From JAJZRJ01 sp040757055 (GTDB taxonomy: Bacteria; Desulfobacterota; Desulfobulbia; Desulfobulbales; Desulfurivibrionaceae), in assembly GCA_040757055.1 (NCBI GenBank), contig JBFLXY010000002.1, positions 186,001-250,000 of the forward strand: DNA of 64,000 nt, written 5' to 3'. The notes under the pieces were generated by a model. That model did not search any database. It was not told the DNA's origin and was given only the letters and a program-made list of their open reading frames with translations. This document shows, piece by piece, positions 9,072 through 16,911 of the stretch. How positions within the stretch are numbered: the first letter of the stretch is position 1; every line of letters begins with the position of its first letter. A program made the position numbers and the translations under genes.

Positions 9072-10763
9072 ATGAAGAAAGAGATGTCCATCAGGGCCAG
9101 GTTGAGCGTGGTGATGATCGGCCTGGTCCTCCTGTTTGGCCTGTTGCTCATCGCGGTTTCCTATCTGTCGGCCAGCAAAATGGTCAACCGCCTGACGGAA
9201 CACACGCTGCGCATGAAGCTGGCCGGCGACATCCATGCCATGCGCACCTATGTGAAGCAGCATTTCGGGTCGTTGCGGCTCGCGGGCGGCATCCTTATCG
9301 ACGCATCGGGCCAGCCGATTGCCGGTCGTTACGAACTGGTTGATCAGCTTTCCCGTGATCTCGGGGTGGTGGCGACAGTTTTTGTACGCCAGGGCGATGA
9401 TTTTGTCAGGGTCATCACCAACGTCCGCAAGGACGACGGGGATCGCGCCATCGGTACGCCCCTCGGCGCAAAGAGCGCCGCCTACCAGCCGGTGCTGCAG
9501 CGTACCACCTATGTGGGCAGGGCGGTCATCCTCGGCGAAAACTATCTCACGGCCTACGACCCACTGGTGGATGCGCAGAACCAGGTGTACGGCATCCTTT
9601 TTCTCGGTATTCCCATGCAGCAGATCAACAGCCTCGTTCGCCAGGGAACCTGGGCCATTGCCCGCAATTCGGCAATTGCCTTTGTGGCCGCCCTGGGCCT
9701 GGCGGTGGGAACGGCCATGCTGTTCGCCGGTGTGCTGGCGCATCCCATCCGCAAGGCCGCGGATTTTGCCATGACCGTTTCCCGTGGCGATCTCGCCGCC
9801 ACCATGGAGGTTGCGCAGACGGATGAAATGGGGCAGTTGGCCCAGGCGCTGAATGCCATGGTGGCGCAGCTTCGCGCCGTGGTTGGAGAGGTGCGGGCGG
9901 CGGCGGACGAGGTGCAGGGGATGGCGGAGGACGTCAAGTCTTCCGCAGCGCATGTCGCCTCGACCAGCGAGGAGTTGAGCGCCACCGCCGATCTGCTGTC
10001 GCGCGGGGCGGTTGAACAGGAAACGGCCGCCGCCGAGGCTGCCACTTCCATGGAACAGATGGCGGCGCGCATCCGGCAGAATGCGGACAATGCGGCAGAA
10101 ACCGAAAGGATCGCCATGCATGTGGCCGAGGACGCCCGCAAGGGCGGGCAATCGGTGACCGAGACCGTTGCGGCGATGAAGGAAATCGCCGGCAAGATCG
10201 GGGTCATCGAGGAAATATCGCGGCAGACGAACCTTCTGGCCCTGAATGCGGCCATCGAGGCGGCACAGGCCGGAGAGCACGGCAAGGGTTTTGCGGTGGT
10301 GGCCTCCGAGGTCAGGAAACTTGCGGCGCGGAGCCAGGAAGCGGCCCGTGAAATCAATGCGCTTTCCGCTTCCAGCGTCGAGCTGGCCGAGAAGACGGGA
10401 TTGCTTCTGGCGAAGATCGTGCCGGATATCCAGAAAACAGCGGAACTGGTTCAGGAAATCAGTGCCGCCAGTAATGAGCAGAACGCCGGTGTGGAGCAGA
10501 TGAACCAGGCCCTGCATCGTCTTGACCAAGTGCTGAAGCAGAATGCTGCGGCCTCGGGGGAGTTGAACGACAGTTCGGCGGATCTGGCGGAAAATGCGGT
10601 GCAGATGGCTGCCAATGCAGAGACCATGCACGAGCAGTCAGTGGCCCTGCAGCAGGCCATCGCCTTTTTCCATGCAGATGGCGAAGGGCGGCCGGTCGCC
10701 GGTAGTCCGGGGCGGGAGGCAGCGTCGCCATCGTCGGCAGCCTCGGAGCTTCCCCGGTTTTAG
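9072..10763 (+). CDS. Methyl-accepting chemotaxis protein with periplasmic Cache domain
   Basis: Chemoreceptor of 563 residues. TM1 is at about 10-32 and TM2 at about 192-220, flanking a single periplasmic Cache-type sensor domain. A HAMP segment follows at about 220-272, then the coiled-coil signalling domain with the highly conserved hairpin tip (IGVIEEISRQTNLLALNAA, near 375-400) and EHGKGFAVVASEVRKLA. ATG 9072 was chosen because AGGGGGGAGAG lies just upstream and the TM1 starts properly from it; the longer frame opening at 9003 overlaps the -10 element. Ligand unknown. No che genes are nearby, so it is an orphan receptor. Confidence 0.93.
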   Translation: MKKEMSIRARLSVVMIGLVLLFGLLLIAVSYLSASKMVNRLTEHTLRMKLAGDIHAMRTYVKQHFGSLRLAGGILIDASGQPIAGRYELVDQLSRDLGVVATVFVRQGDDFVRVITNVRKDDGDRAIGTPLGAKSAAYQPVLQRTTYVGRAVILGENYLTAYDPLVDAQNQVYGILFLGIPMQQINSLVRQGTWAIARNSAIAFVAALGLAVGTAMLFAGVLAHPIRKAADFAMTVSRGDLAATMEVAQTDEMGQLAQALNAMVAQLRAVVGEVRAAADEVQGMAEDVKSSAAHVASTSEELSATADLLSRGAVEQETAAAEAATSMEQMAARIRQNADNAAETERIAMHVAEDARKGGQSVTETVAAMKEIAGKIGVIEEISRQTNLLALNAAIEAAQAGEHGKGFAVVASEVRKLAARSQEAAREINALSASSVELAEKTGLLLAKIVPDIQKTAELVQEISAASNEQNAGVEQMNQALHRLDQVLKQNAAASGELNDSSADLAENAVQMAANAETMHEQSVALQQAIAFFHADGEGRPVAGSPGREAASPSSAASELPRF

Positions 10764-10790
10764 GCAGGAAAGGCGCCGGTTGAAGCGCTC

Positions 10791-12389
10791 TCATGCACCG
10801 TAATCGAAGGCGGCGGCAAAGAGGGTCTTGGTGTAGGGGTGGCGGGGCCGGGCAAAGACCTGGGCCGCAGGTCCCGATTCCACGATGCGGCCGTTTTGCA
10901 TCACCGCCACGTCGTCGGCCAGGGCCCGGACCGTGCGCAGGTCGTGGGAGATGAAGAGGTAGGTCATCCGGTGCCGTTCCTGCAGGCGCTTCAGCAGTTC
11001 GATGATCTGCGCCTGGATGGTCATGTCCAGCGCGCTGGTCGGTTCGTCCAGCACCAGAAAACGCGGCTGGAGCACCACCGCCCGGGCAATGGCGATGCGC
11101 TGGCGCTGGCCGCCCGAAAACTCGTGGGGGTAGCGGTCCGCCATCTCCGGTGCCAACCCCACTTCCTCCAGGGCCTGCTCCACCAGGGCCCGCCGTTCCT
11201 GGCGCGCCGTCCCGATGCAGTGCACCCTGAGGCCCTCGCCCACGATCTCTTCCACCGTCATGCGCGGCGAGAGCGATGAGTATGGGTCCTGAAACACCAC
11301 CTGGAGTTCGCGCCGCAGGGGACGAAGCTGCCGGTTCTTGAGGGCGGCGAGATCGTGCTCCAGATAGCGGATGTGGCCCTGGCTGTTCACCAGCCGCAGC
11401 AGGGCAAGACCCAGCGTGGTCTTGCCGGAGCCGGATTCGCCCACCACGCCGAAGGTGGTGCCTTCGCGGATGGCAAGGGTGACGTTGTCCACCGCCCGGA
11501 TGGTGCCGACGGTGCGGCGGAAAAACCCCGATTTGATGGAGAAGTGGCAGCGCAGGTGGCGCACTTCGACTATCGGCTCGCTGGGCTCCTTGGGCGCCGG
11601 CTCACCGTGGGGCACGCTGTGCATCAGGTGCACGGTGTAGGGGTGCTTCGGCGCCGCGAAGATGGTTTCGGTGGCCCCTTCCTCGACAATGGCGCCCTGG
11701 TTCATGATTGCCACCCGGTCTGCCACCTTCCTGACCATGTTGAGGTCGTGGGTGATGAGCAGCACCGCCATCTGCATTTCCTGCTGGATTTCCTTGATCA
11801 GCGCAAGGATCTGCGCCTGGATGGTGACATCGAGCGCCGTGGTGGGTTCGTCGGCGATGAGCAGCGCGGGCTTGCAGGCCAGGGCCATGGCGATCATCAT
11901 CCGCTGGCGCTGCCCCCCGGAGAGCTGGTGCGGGAAGGCGTCGATGCGGTGGTTCGGGTCCTGGATGCCGCTGCGCCGCATGAGATCGACGGCATACTCC
12001 CGTGCCGTCTCCCGGGGCAGCTTCTGATGGAGCATGATCGGTTCGATGAGCTGGTCGCCGATGGTGTAGACCGGGTTCAGCGAGGTCATCGGTTCCTGGA
12101 AGATCATGGCGATGCGGTTGCCGCGCACCTCCCGCACCTCCGCCTCGGAAAGGGCGAGGAGGTCGCCACGCTCGGCAAAGAGGATGCGGCCGCTGGTGAC
12201 AACGCTTTCCCGTTCCAGCAACTGCAGGATGGAGAGCGCGGTGACCGATTTTCCGGAGCCCGATTCGCCGACCAGGGCCACGGTCTCGCCCTGATGGACG
12301 GTGAGCGAAACCTGGTTGAGCACCTGGCTGAGGCCGGTGGCGCCCTTGAAGGCGAGGGAGAGGTTGTCGATGGTGAGCAGTTCTTTCAT
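10791..12389 (-). CDS. yejF: Oligopeptide ABC importer, fused double ATPase YejF
   Basis: ATP-binding subunit with two complete ABC modules in 532 residues, as in YejF. Walker A GESGSGKS near 40 and GESGSGKT near 318; signature motifs LSGGQRQR and FSGGQRQR; Walker B sequences ending in DEPT in both halves. It energises uptake of peptides by YejABE. Its ATG overlaps the yejE stop by 4 bp (ATGA), which implies translational coupling. Its 3' end converges on the chemoreceptor gene 27 bp away. Confidence 0.95.
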   Translation of the reverse strand: MKELLTIDNLSLAFKGATGLSQVLNQVSLTVHQGETVALVGESGSGKSVTALSILQLLERESVVTSGRILFAERGDLLALSEAEVREVRGNRIAMIFQEPMTSLNPVYTIGDQLIEPIMLHQKLPRETAREYAVDLMRRSGIQDPNHRIDAFPHQLSGGQRQRMMIAMALACKPALLIADEPTTALDVTIQAQILALIKEIQQEMQMAVLLITHDLNMVRKVADRVAIMNQGAIVEEGATETIFAAPKHPYTVHLMHSVPHGEPAPKEPSEPIVEVRHLRCHFSIKSGFFRRTVGTIRAVDNVTLAIREGTTFGVVGESGSGKTTLGLALLRLVNSQGHIRYLEHDLAALKNRQLRPLRRELQVVFQDPYSSLSPRMTVEEIVGEGLRVHCIGTARQERRALVEQALEEVGLAPEMADRYPHEFSGGQRQRIAIARAVVLQPRFLVLDEPTSALDMTIQAQIIELLKRLQERHRMTYLFISHDLRTVRALADDVAVMQNGRIVESGPAAQVFARPRHPYTKTLFAAAFDYGA

Positions 12390-13423
12390 GACTGGATCTT
12401 GCGCGGGTCAAAGGCCTCGCGCAGGGCCTCGCCGATGAAGATGAGCAGGATGAGGGTGCCGACCAGCACGATGAAGGTGCCCAGCGAAAGCCACCAGGCC
12501 TCGATGTTGGCCTTGCCCTGGGCGAGCAGCTCGCCGAGGCTGGGGGTGGGCGGCGGCACCCCCAGCCCGAGGAAGTCGAGGCTGGTCAGGGCCAGGATGG
12601 CTCCGCTCATGCGGAAGGGCAGGAAGGTGATGACCGGGGTCATGCCGTTGGGCAGGAGGTGGCGGAACATGATGGTGACGTTGCCCACGCCCAGGGCTTT
12701 CGCGGCCTTGACGTAGTCGAGGTTGCGGCCCTTGAGGAATTCGGCCCGCACGTAGTCGGAAAGCCCCATCCAGCCGAAGAGCGAAAGGAGAATCAGCAGC
12801 AGCAGCGCGCTGGGCTTGAAGATGGAGGCGAAGATGATGAGCAGGTAGAGTTCCGGCATGGCGCTCCATATCTCGATGAAGCGCTGGAGGAAGAGGTCGG
12901 TGCGGCCGCCGAGGTAGCCCTGGATGGCGCCGGCGAGAATACCGATCACCGTGCCCACCAGGGTGAGGGCAAGGCCGAAGAGCACCGAGAGGCGAAAGCC
13001 ATAGAGCAGGCGGGCCAGCACGTCGCGGCCGCGATCGTCGGTGCCGAGCAGGTTCACGGAACTCGGCGGCGAGGGCACCGGCCCCCCGATGTCCAGGTTG
13101 ATGGAGGCGTAGCTGTGGGGGTTGGGGGGCATCAGCGCCCAGTTGCCATTGCTCGTCAGCCGCTCGCGGATGGCCGGGGCGCGGTAATCGGCCTCGGTGT
13201 CGAATTCGCCGCCAAAGGTGGTCTCCGGATAGGCGGCAAAAAGCGGGAAATAGAACTGCTGCTTGTAATAGACCACAAAAGGCCTGTCGTTGGAGAGCAC
13301 CTCGGCAAAGAGACTGGTGACGAAGAAGAGGCTGAAGAGGATGAGGCTGACATAGCCGCGGCGGTTGGTCTTGAAGCGTTGCCAACGGCGCCGGGCCGGG
13401 GTCTGTTTCGGGTTGCTGCTCAT
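12386..13423 (-). CDS. yejE: Oligopeptide ABC importer permease YejE
   Basis: Inner-membrane permease of the dipeptide/oligopeptide family, 345 residues: a cytoplasmic basic N-terminus (RRRWQRFKTNRRGY), TM1 near 25-45, a large periplasmic loop carrying LLGTDDRGRDVLARL, then five further TM segments with the EAA-like loop AAKALGVGNVTIMFRHLLPN. The frame is open further upstream, but ATG 13423 is chosen because it lies 4 bp after the yejB stop and gives the typical YejE length. It is coupled to yejF by a 4-bp overlap. Confidence 0.93.
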   Translation of the reverse strand: MSSNPKQTPARRRWQRFKTNRRGYVSLILFSLFFVTSLFAEVLSNDRPFVVYYKQQFYFPLFAAYPETTFGGEFDTEADYRAPAIRERLTSNGNWALMPPNPHSYASINLDIGGPVPSPPSSVNLLGTDDRGRDVLARLLYGFRLSVLFGLALTLVGTVIGILAGAIQGYLGGRTDLFLQRFIEIWSAMPELYLLIIFASIFKPSALLLLILLSLFGWMGLSDYVRAEFLKGRNLDYVKAAKALGVGNVTIMFRHLLPNGMTPVITFLPFRMSGAILALTSLDFLGLGVPPPTPSLGELLAQGKANIEAWWLSLGTFIVLVGTLILLIFIGEALREAFDPRKIQS

Positions 13424-13427
13424 GGGT

Positions 13428-14492
13428 TCAGCGGGACTCGAGGCCTTCGAAGGTGATGCGCGGGTCCACCACCACATAGCTCAGGTCGGTGAGCAGCCGG
13501 GAGAGGAGGCCAATGATGGTGAAGAAGTAGAGGGTGCCCAGGACCACCGGGTAGTCGCGGTTCATGATCGATTCGTAGGCGAGCAGCCCCATGCCGTCCA
13601 GCGAAAAGATGGTCTCGATGAGCAGGCTGCCGGTGAAAAAGGCGGTGATGAACGAGCCGGGAAAGCCGGTGATGATCGGGATGATGGCGTTGCGGAAGAC
13701 GTGGCGGTAGAGCACGCGGTTCTCGGAGAGCCCCTTGGCCCGGGCGGTGATCACGTACTGCTTGCGGATTTCCTCGAGAAAGCTGTTTTTGGTGAGCAGG
13801 GTCATTACCGCAAGGCTTCCCACCGCGCTGGAGGCGATGGGCAGAACCATGTGCCAGAGGTAGTCGAGCACCTTGCCGACGAGGCTCAGCTCCTGCCAGT
13901 TGTCGGAAACAAGGCCGCGCAGAGGGAAGAGGCTCCAGAAACTGCCGCCGCCGAAGAGCACGATGAGCAGGATTGCCAGCACGAAGCCGGGGATGGCGTA
14001 GCCGATGAGGATGACGGTGGAGGTGAGGACGTCGAAGCGCGAGCCGTCCCGCACCGCCTTGGCAATGCCCAAGGGGATGCAGGCGCCGTAGACGATGAGG
14101 AAGGACCACAGCCCCAGCGACATGGAAACCGGCAGCTTGGAGATCACCAGTCCGGCCACGCTGCGGTGGTGGTAGTAGGACTCACCGAAATCGAAGAGGA
14201 AATAGTTTCGCATCATGGTGACGAAGCGGGTGACCGGCGGCTGGTCAAAGCCGTAAAGCCTGGTCAGCTGGGCCACCCGTTCTTCATCAAGCCCCCTGGC
14301 GCCCTGGTAGAGGTCGCTGGTCCGCACCGCCCGCACCTCGCCGCCCATGCCGGCGCTGTGGCCCTTGATCTCGGCGAGCATGCGCTCCACCGGACCGCCC
14401 GGCACGAACTGGGTGACGGTGAAGGTAACGAGCATGATTCCGATCAGGGTGGGAATCATCAGCAGAATGCGACGGAATATATAGGCGATCAT
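13428..14492 (-). CDS. yejB: Oligopeptide ABC importer permease YejB
   Basis: DppB-type permease of 354 residues with about six TM helices. It begins with the typical IAYIFRRILLMIPTLIGIM helix and has FVPGGPVERML and the ABC-interacting EAA loop (ARAKGLSENRVLYRHVFRN near 255-275). ATG 14492 is used; a TTG two codons earlier (14498) is possible. It follows the receiver-domain gene by 9 bp and precedes yejE by 4 bp, so the receiver gene lies within the transport operon. Confidence 0.93.
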   Translation of the reverse strand: MIAYIFRRILLMIPTLIGIMLVTFTVTQFVPGGPVERMLAEIKGHSAGMGGEVRAVRTSDLYQGARGLDEERVAQLTRLYGFDQPPVTRFVTMMRNYFLFDFGESYYHHRSVAGLVISKLPVSMSLGLWSFLIVYGACIPLGIAKAVRDGSRFDVLTSTVILIGYAIPGFVLAILLIVLFGGGSFWSLFPLRGLVSDNWQELSLVGKVLDYLWHMVLPIASSAVGSLAVMTLLTKNSFLEEIRKQYVITARAKGLSENRVLYRHVFRNAIIPIITGFPGSFITAFFTGSLLIETIFSLDGMGLLAYESIMNRDYPVVLGTLYFFTIIGLLSRLLTDLSYVVVDPRITFEGLESR

Positions 14493-14501
14493 GGGCAAGG
14501 C

Positions 14502-14897
14502 TTACGGGATGACGTTGGCCTGCTGAAGGGTTTCGGCGATGATGTCTTTCAGCTCCTGCATCTTGAAGGGCTTGGCGAGGTAGTTGTCCATGCCGTTTTC
14601 CAGGCATTTTTCCCTGTAGCCCGGCATGACGTGGGCGGTTACGGCGATGATCGGAACATGGCCGCCGGTTTCGTTTTCCCGGGCCCGGATGGCGGCGGTG
14701 GCTTCGAAGCCGTCCATCACCGGCATCTGGATGTCCATCAGGATGAGATCGAACCTGCCGTTCAGGTATTCGTCCAGGCCGGTCTTGCCGTTGCCCGCGA
14801 TCACGCTGCTGTATCCGAACTGCTGCAGCATGAGGCTCAGCAGCTTCTGGTTCACCGGGTTGTCTTCCACCACCAGGATGCGGAGCGGATTGACCAT
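14502..14897 (-). CDS. Stand-alone response-regulator receiver domain
   Basis: A single CheY-like receiver of about 131 residues with no output domain. Acidic pocket in ILVVEDNPVNQ, phospho-acceptor Asp in LILMDIQMPVMDG, switch Thr in VTAHV and Lys in YLAKPF. The sequence style matches the C-terminal receivers of hybrid kinases, so it may be a phosphorelay intermediate. Start is ATG 14897 or GTG 14906; neither has a strong Shine-Dalgarno sequence. It lies between yejA and yejB, with its own promoter at 15006-15035 and 9 bp before yejB. The cognate kinase is not adjacent. Confidence 0.9.
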   Translation of the reverse strand: MVNPLRILVVEDNPVNQKLLSLMLQQFGYSSVIAGNGKTGLDEYLNGRFDLILMDIQMPVMDGFEATAAIRARENETGGHVPIIAVTAHVMPGYREKCLENGMDNYLAKPFKMQELKDIIAETLQQANVIP

Positions 14898-15005
14898 AAT
14901 TGCCACTGTCCCACTGGTGGAACCAAGGGGGTCGTTTTGGGGTTGCCCTGACCCATCCCCTGCGGTGACAATGGGGCGGAGAAGGGCGATATCAATACGG
15001 TTTTC

Positions 15006-15035
15006 ACCTTACTCGCGGACCCCGGCCATTGTCAA
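15006..15035 (-). promoter_or_regulatory. Promoter for the receiver gene and yejBEF
   Basis: On the minus strand, TTGACA (15035-15030), 18-bp spacer, TAAGGT (15011-15006), about 110 bp upstream of the receiver start. It lies in the 163-bp gap after yejA, so the permease and ATPase genes can be expressed apart from yejA. Confidence 0.6.
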
Positions 15036-15060
15036 CCGCAAACGCGGGAAAATGCTGGAA

Positions 15061-16896
15061 TCATCGAGGGGGCAATGCCCTGACAGTCGGTTTTTTCCAC
15101 CAGGTCATCAGTGCCTGCATCGGCGAATAGTAGAGGGGCAGGGTGGCCGGCCGGGCAAAGACCGTGCGGTAGGTGATGCGGTGGTGGTTGAGGTACCAGT
15201 TGGGCACCACGTAGTAGCCGTACCACAGCACCCGGTCCAGGGCCCGGGCGGCGGCGGTGAGTTCTTCCTGGGTGGCGGCGTAGATGAGGCGCTCCACCAG
15301 ATGGTCCACCACCGGGTTCGTGAGGCCGATGAGGTTGCGGGAGCCCTCCCGGCCGGCGGCGGAGGAATGCCAGTAGTCGCGCTGCTCGTTGCCTGGCGAC
15401 TGGGACTGGCCGAAGACATGCACCGTCATGTCGAAATCGAAGGTATTGAGTCGCCGCACATAAAGGGCCGGGTCGATGGTGCGGTAGGTGGCCTTGATCC
15501 CCAGCCGGGCGAGGTTCTGCACGTAAGGCTCCATCACCCGTTCGAAGGAGGATGAGGCCGAGACCAGCAGAATTTCGAAGGAAAAAGGGCGGCCGTCCCG
15601 ATGGGTGAGCACCCCCTCTTTCACCTTCCAGCCCGCATCCTCCAGCAGTTTCTTGGCCGCCAGCAGATTGGCGCGCAGACTGGCCGGCGGAGTGGTGGCA
15701 GGGGGGGTGGGGGGGGTGGTGAAAAGTTCCGGCGGCAACTGGTCGGCAAAGGGGGTCAGCAGCTTGAGTTCCAGCCCCTCCGGCACGCCGCGGGCTTCCA
15801 GCTCCGAGTTGCTGAAGTAGGAGGCGCTGCGGGTGTATTCGCCGTAAAAAAGGGCCTGGTTGGCCCATTCGAAGTCAAAGGCCATGGTGAGCGCCTTGCG
15901 CACCGCCCGATCCTGGAACAGGGGGCGGCGGAGGTTCATGACAAAGCCCTGCATGCCGGCGTTGTTCCGGTGGGGCAGGTTTTCCTTCCTGAGTTCGCCG
16001 CGGGCAAAACGCGGCCCCTTGAGGTCGCGGGCCCACTGCTTGGCGATGTTGACGGACATGAAATCGAATTCGCCGGCCTTGAAGGCCTCCAGCGCCACGA
16101 TCTGATCCTTGTAGTATTTGTAGGTGATGGTGTCGAAGTTGAAGAAACCGCGGCGGACATTGAGGTCCCGCGCCCAGTAGTTGGGGTTGCGCTGGTAGGT
16201 GATGGTCTTGCCGGCCACCACCTCTTTCACCACATAGGGGCCGGAGGCGATGGGCGGGGTGAGGCTCGCGGCATCGAAGGGGGTGGAGCGGTAGAACCTG
16301 CTGGAGAAGACCGGCAGCTGGCCGGCGATCATGTGGAGTTCCCGGTTGGCGCGGGCAAAGTGCATGCGGACCCGCAGCTGGTCGAGGATTTCCGCCCCGG
16401 TGATGTCGTGGAGATATGCCTGGTAAAAGGGATGGGCCTTGCCGCTTTTCAAGGTGTCGAGGGAGAATTTGACGTCCGCGGCGGTGATCGGCGTGCCGTC
16501 GGAGAAGCGGGCCTGGTCGTTGATGGTGAAGGTGACCGAGAGGCGGTCCCTGGCCAGTTCGATATCCTTGGCGATGAGGCCATAGGCGGCAAAGGGCTCG
16601 TCAAGGCTCGGCACGGTGAGGGTTTCAAAAACCAGTTCCTCCAGCCCGGCGGGGGCGGTGCCCTTGAGGGTATAGGGATTCATCTTGTCGAAGCTGCCCA
16701 GGTCGTGGAGCAGGAGCTGGCCGCCCTTGACCGCCTGGGAGGAAACATAGTCAAAGCGGGCAAAACCGGCCGGGTACCTGAGCTTGCCGTCGATGCTGAT
16801 GCCGTGGGCGGCATGCAGGGCCGGAGGCGCGGTGCAGAGGGAGACAAGGGCGGCAAAACACGCCAGCCAGAGGCCGGAGCGGCGGGGGCAACGCAT
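15061..16896 (-). CDS. yejA: Oligopeptide-binding periplasmic protein YejA
   Basis: Family-5 extracellular solute-binding protein, 611 residues, with a Sec signal peptide (hydrophobic LWLACFAALVSLC, cleavage near ALHAAHG). SBP_5 landmarks: RFSDGTPITAADVKFSLDTL near 130, SGPYVVKEVVAGKTITYQRN near 215, and AVRKALTMAFDFEWAN near 330. It captures peptides for YejBEF. Start ATG 16896 is preceded by GGAGA and lies 15 bp after the HD/GAF gene, suggesting co-transcription. Odd feature: a Pro/Thr-rich segment near residues 390-400 encoded by C7 and C8 runs (15701-15716 on the plus strand), a slippage-prone site. Confidence 0.94.
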   Translation of the reverse strand: MRCPRRSGLWLACFAALVSLCTAPPALHAAHGISIDGKLRYPAGFARFDYVSSQAVKGGQLLLHDLGSFDKMNPYTLKGTAPAGLEELVFETLTVPSLDEPFAAYGLIAKDIELARDRLSVTFTINDQARFSDGTPITAADVKFSLDTLKSGKAHPFYQAYLHDITGAEILDQLRVRMHFARANRELHMIAGQLPVFSSRFYRSTPFDAASLTPPIASGPYVVKEVVAGKTITYQRNPNYWARDLNVRRGFFNFDTITYKYYKDQIVALEAFKAGEFDFMSVNIAKQWARDLKGPRFARGELRKENLPHRNNAGMQGFVMNLRRPLFQDRAVRKALTMAFDFEWANQALFYGEYTRSASYFSNSELEARGVPEGLELKLLTPFADQLPPELFTTPPTPPATTPPASLRANLLAAKKLLEDAGWKVKEGVLTHRDGRPFSFEILLVSASSSFERVMEPYVQNLARLGIKATYRTIDPALYVRRLNTFDFDMTVHVFGQSQSPGNEQRDYWHSSAAGREGSRNLIGLTNPVVDHLVERLIYAATQEELTAAARALDRVLWYGYYVVPNWYLNHHRITYRTVFARPATLPLYYSPMQALMTWWKKPTVRALPPR

Positions 16897-16911
16897 AGGG
16901 GTCTCCGGGAA

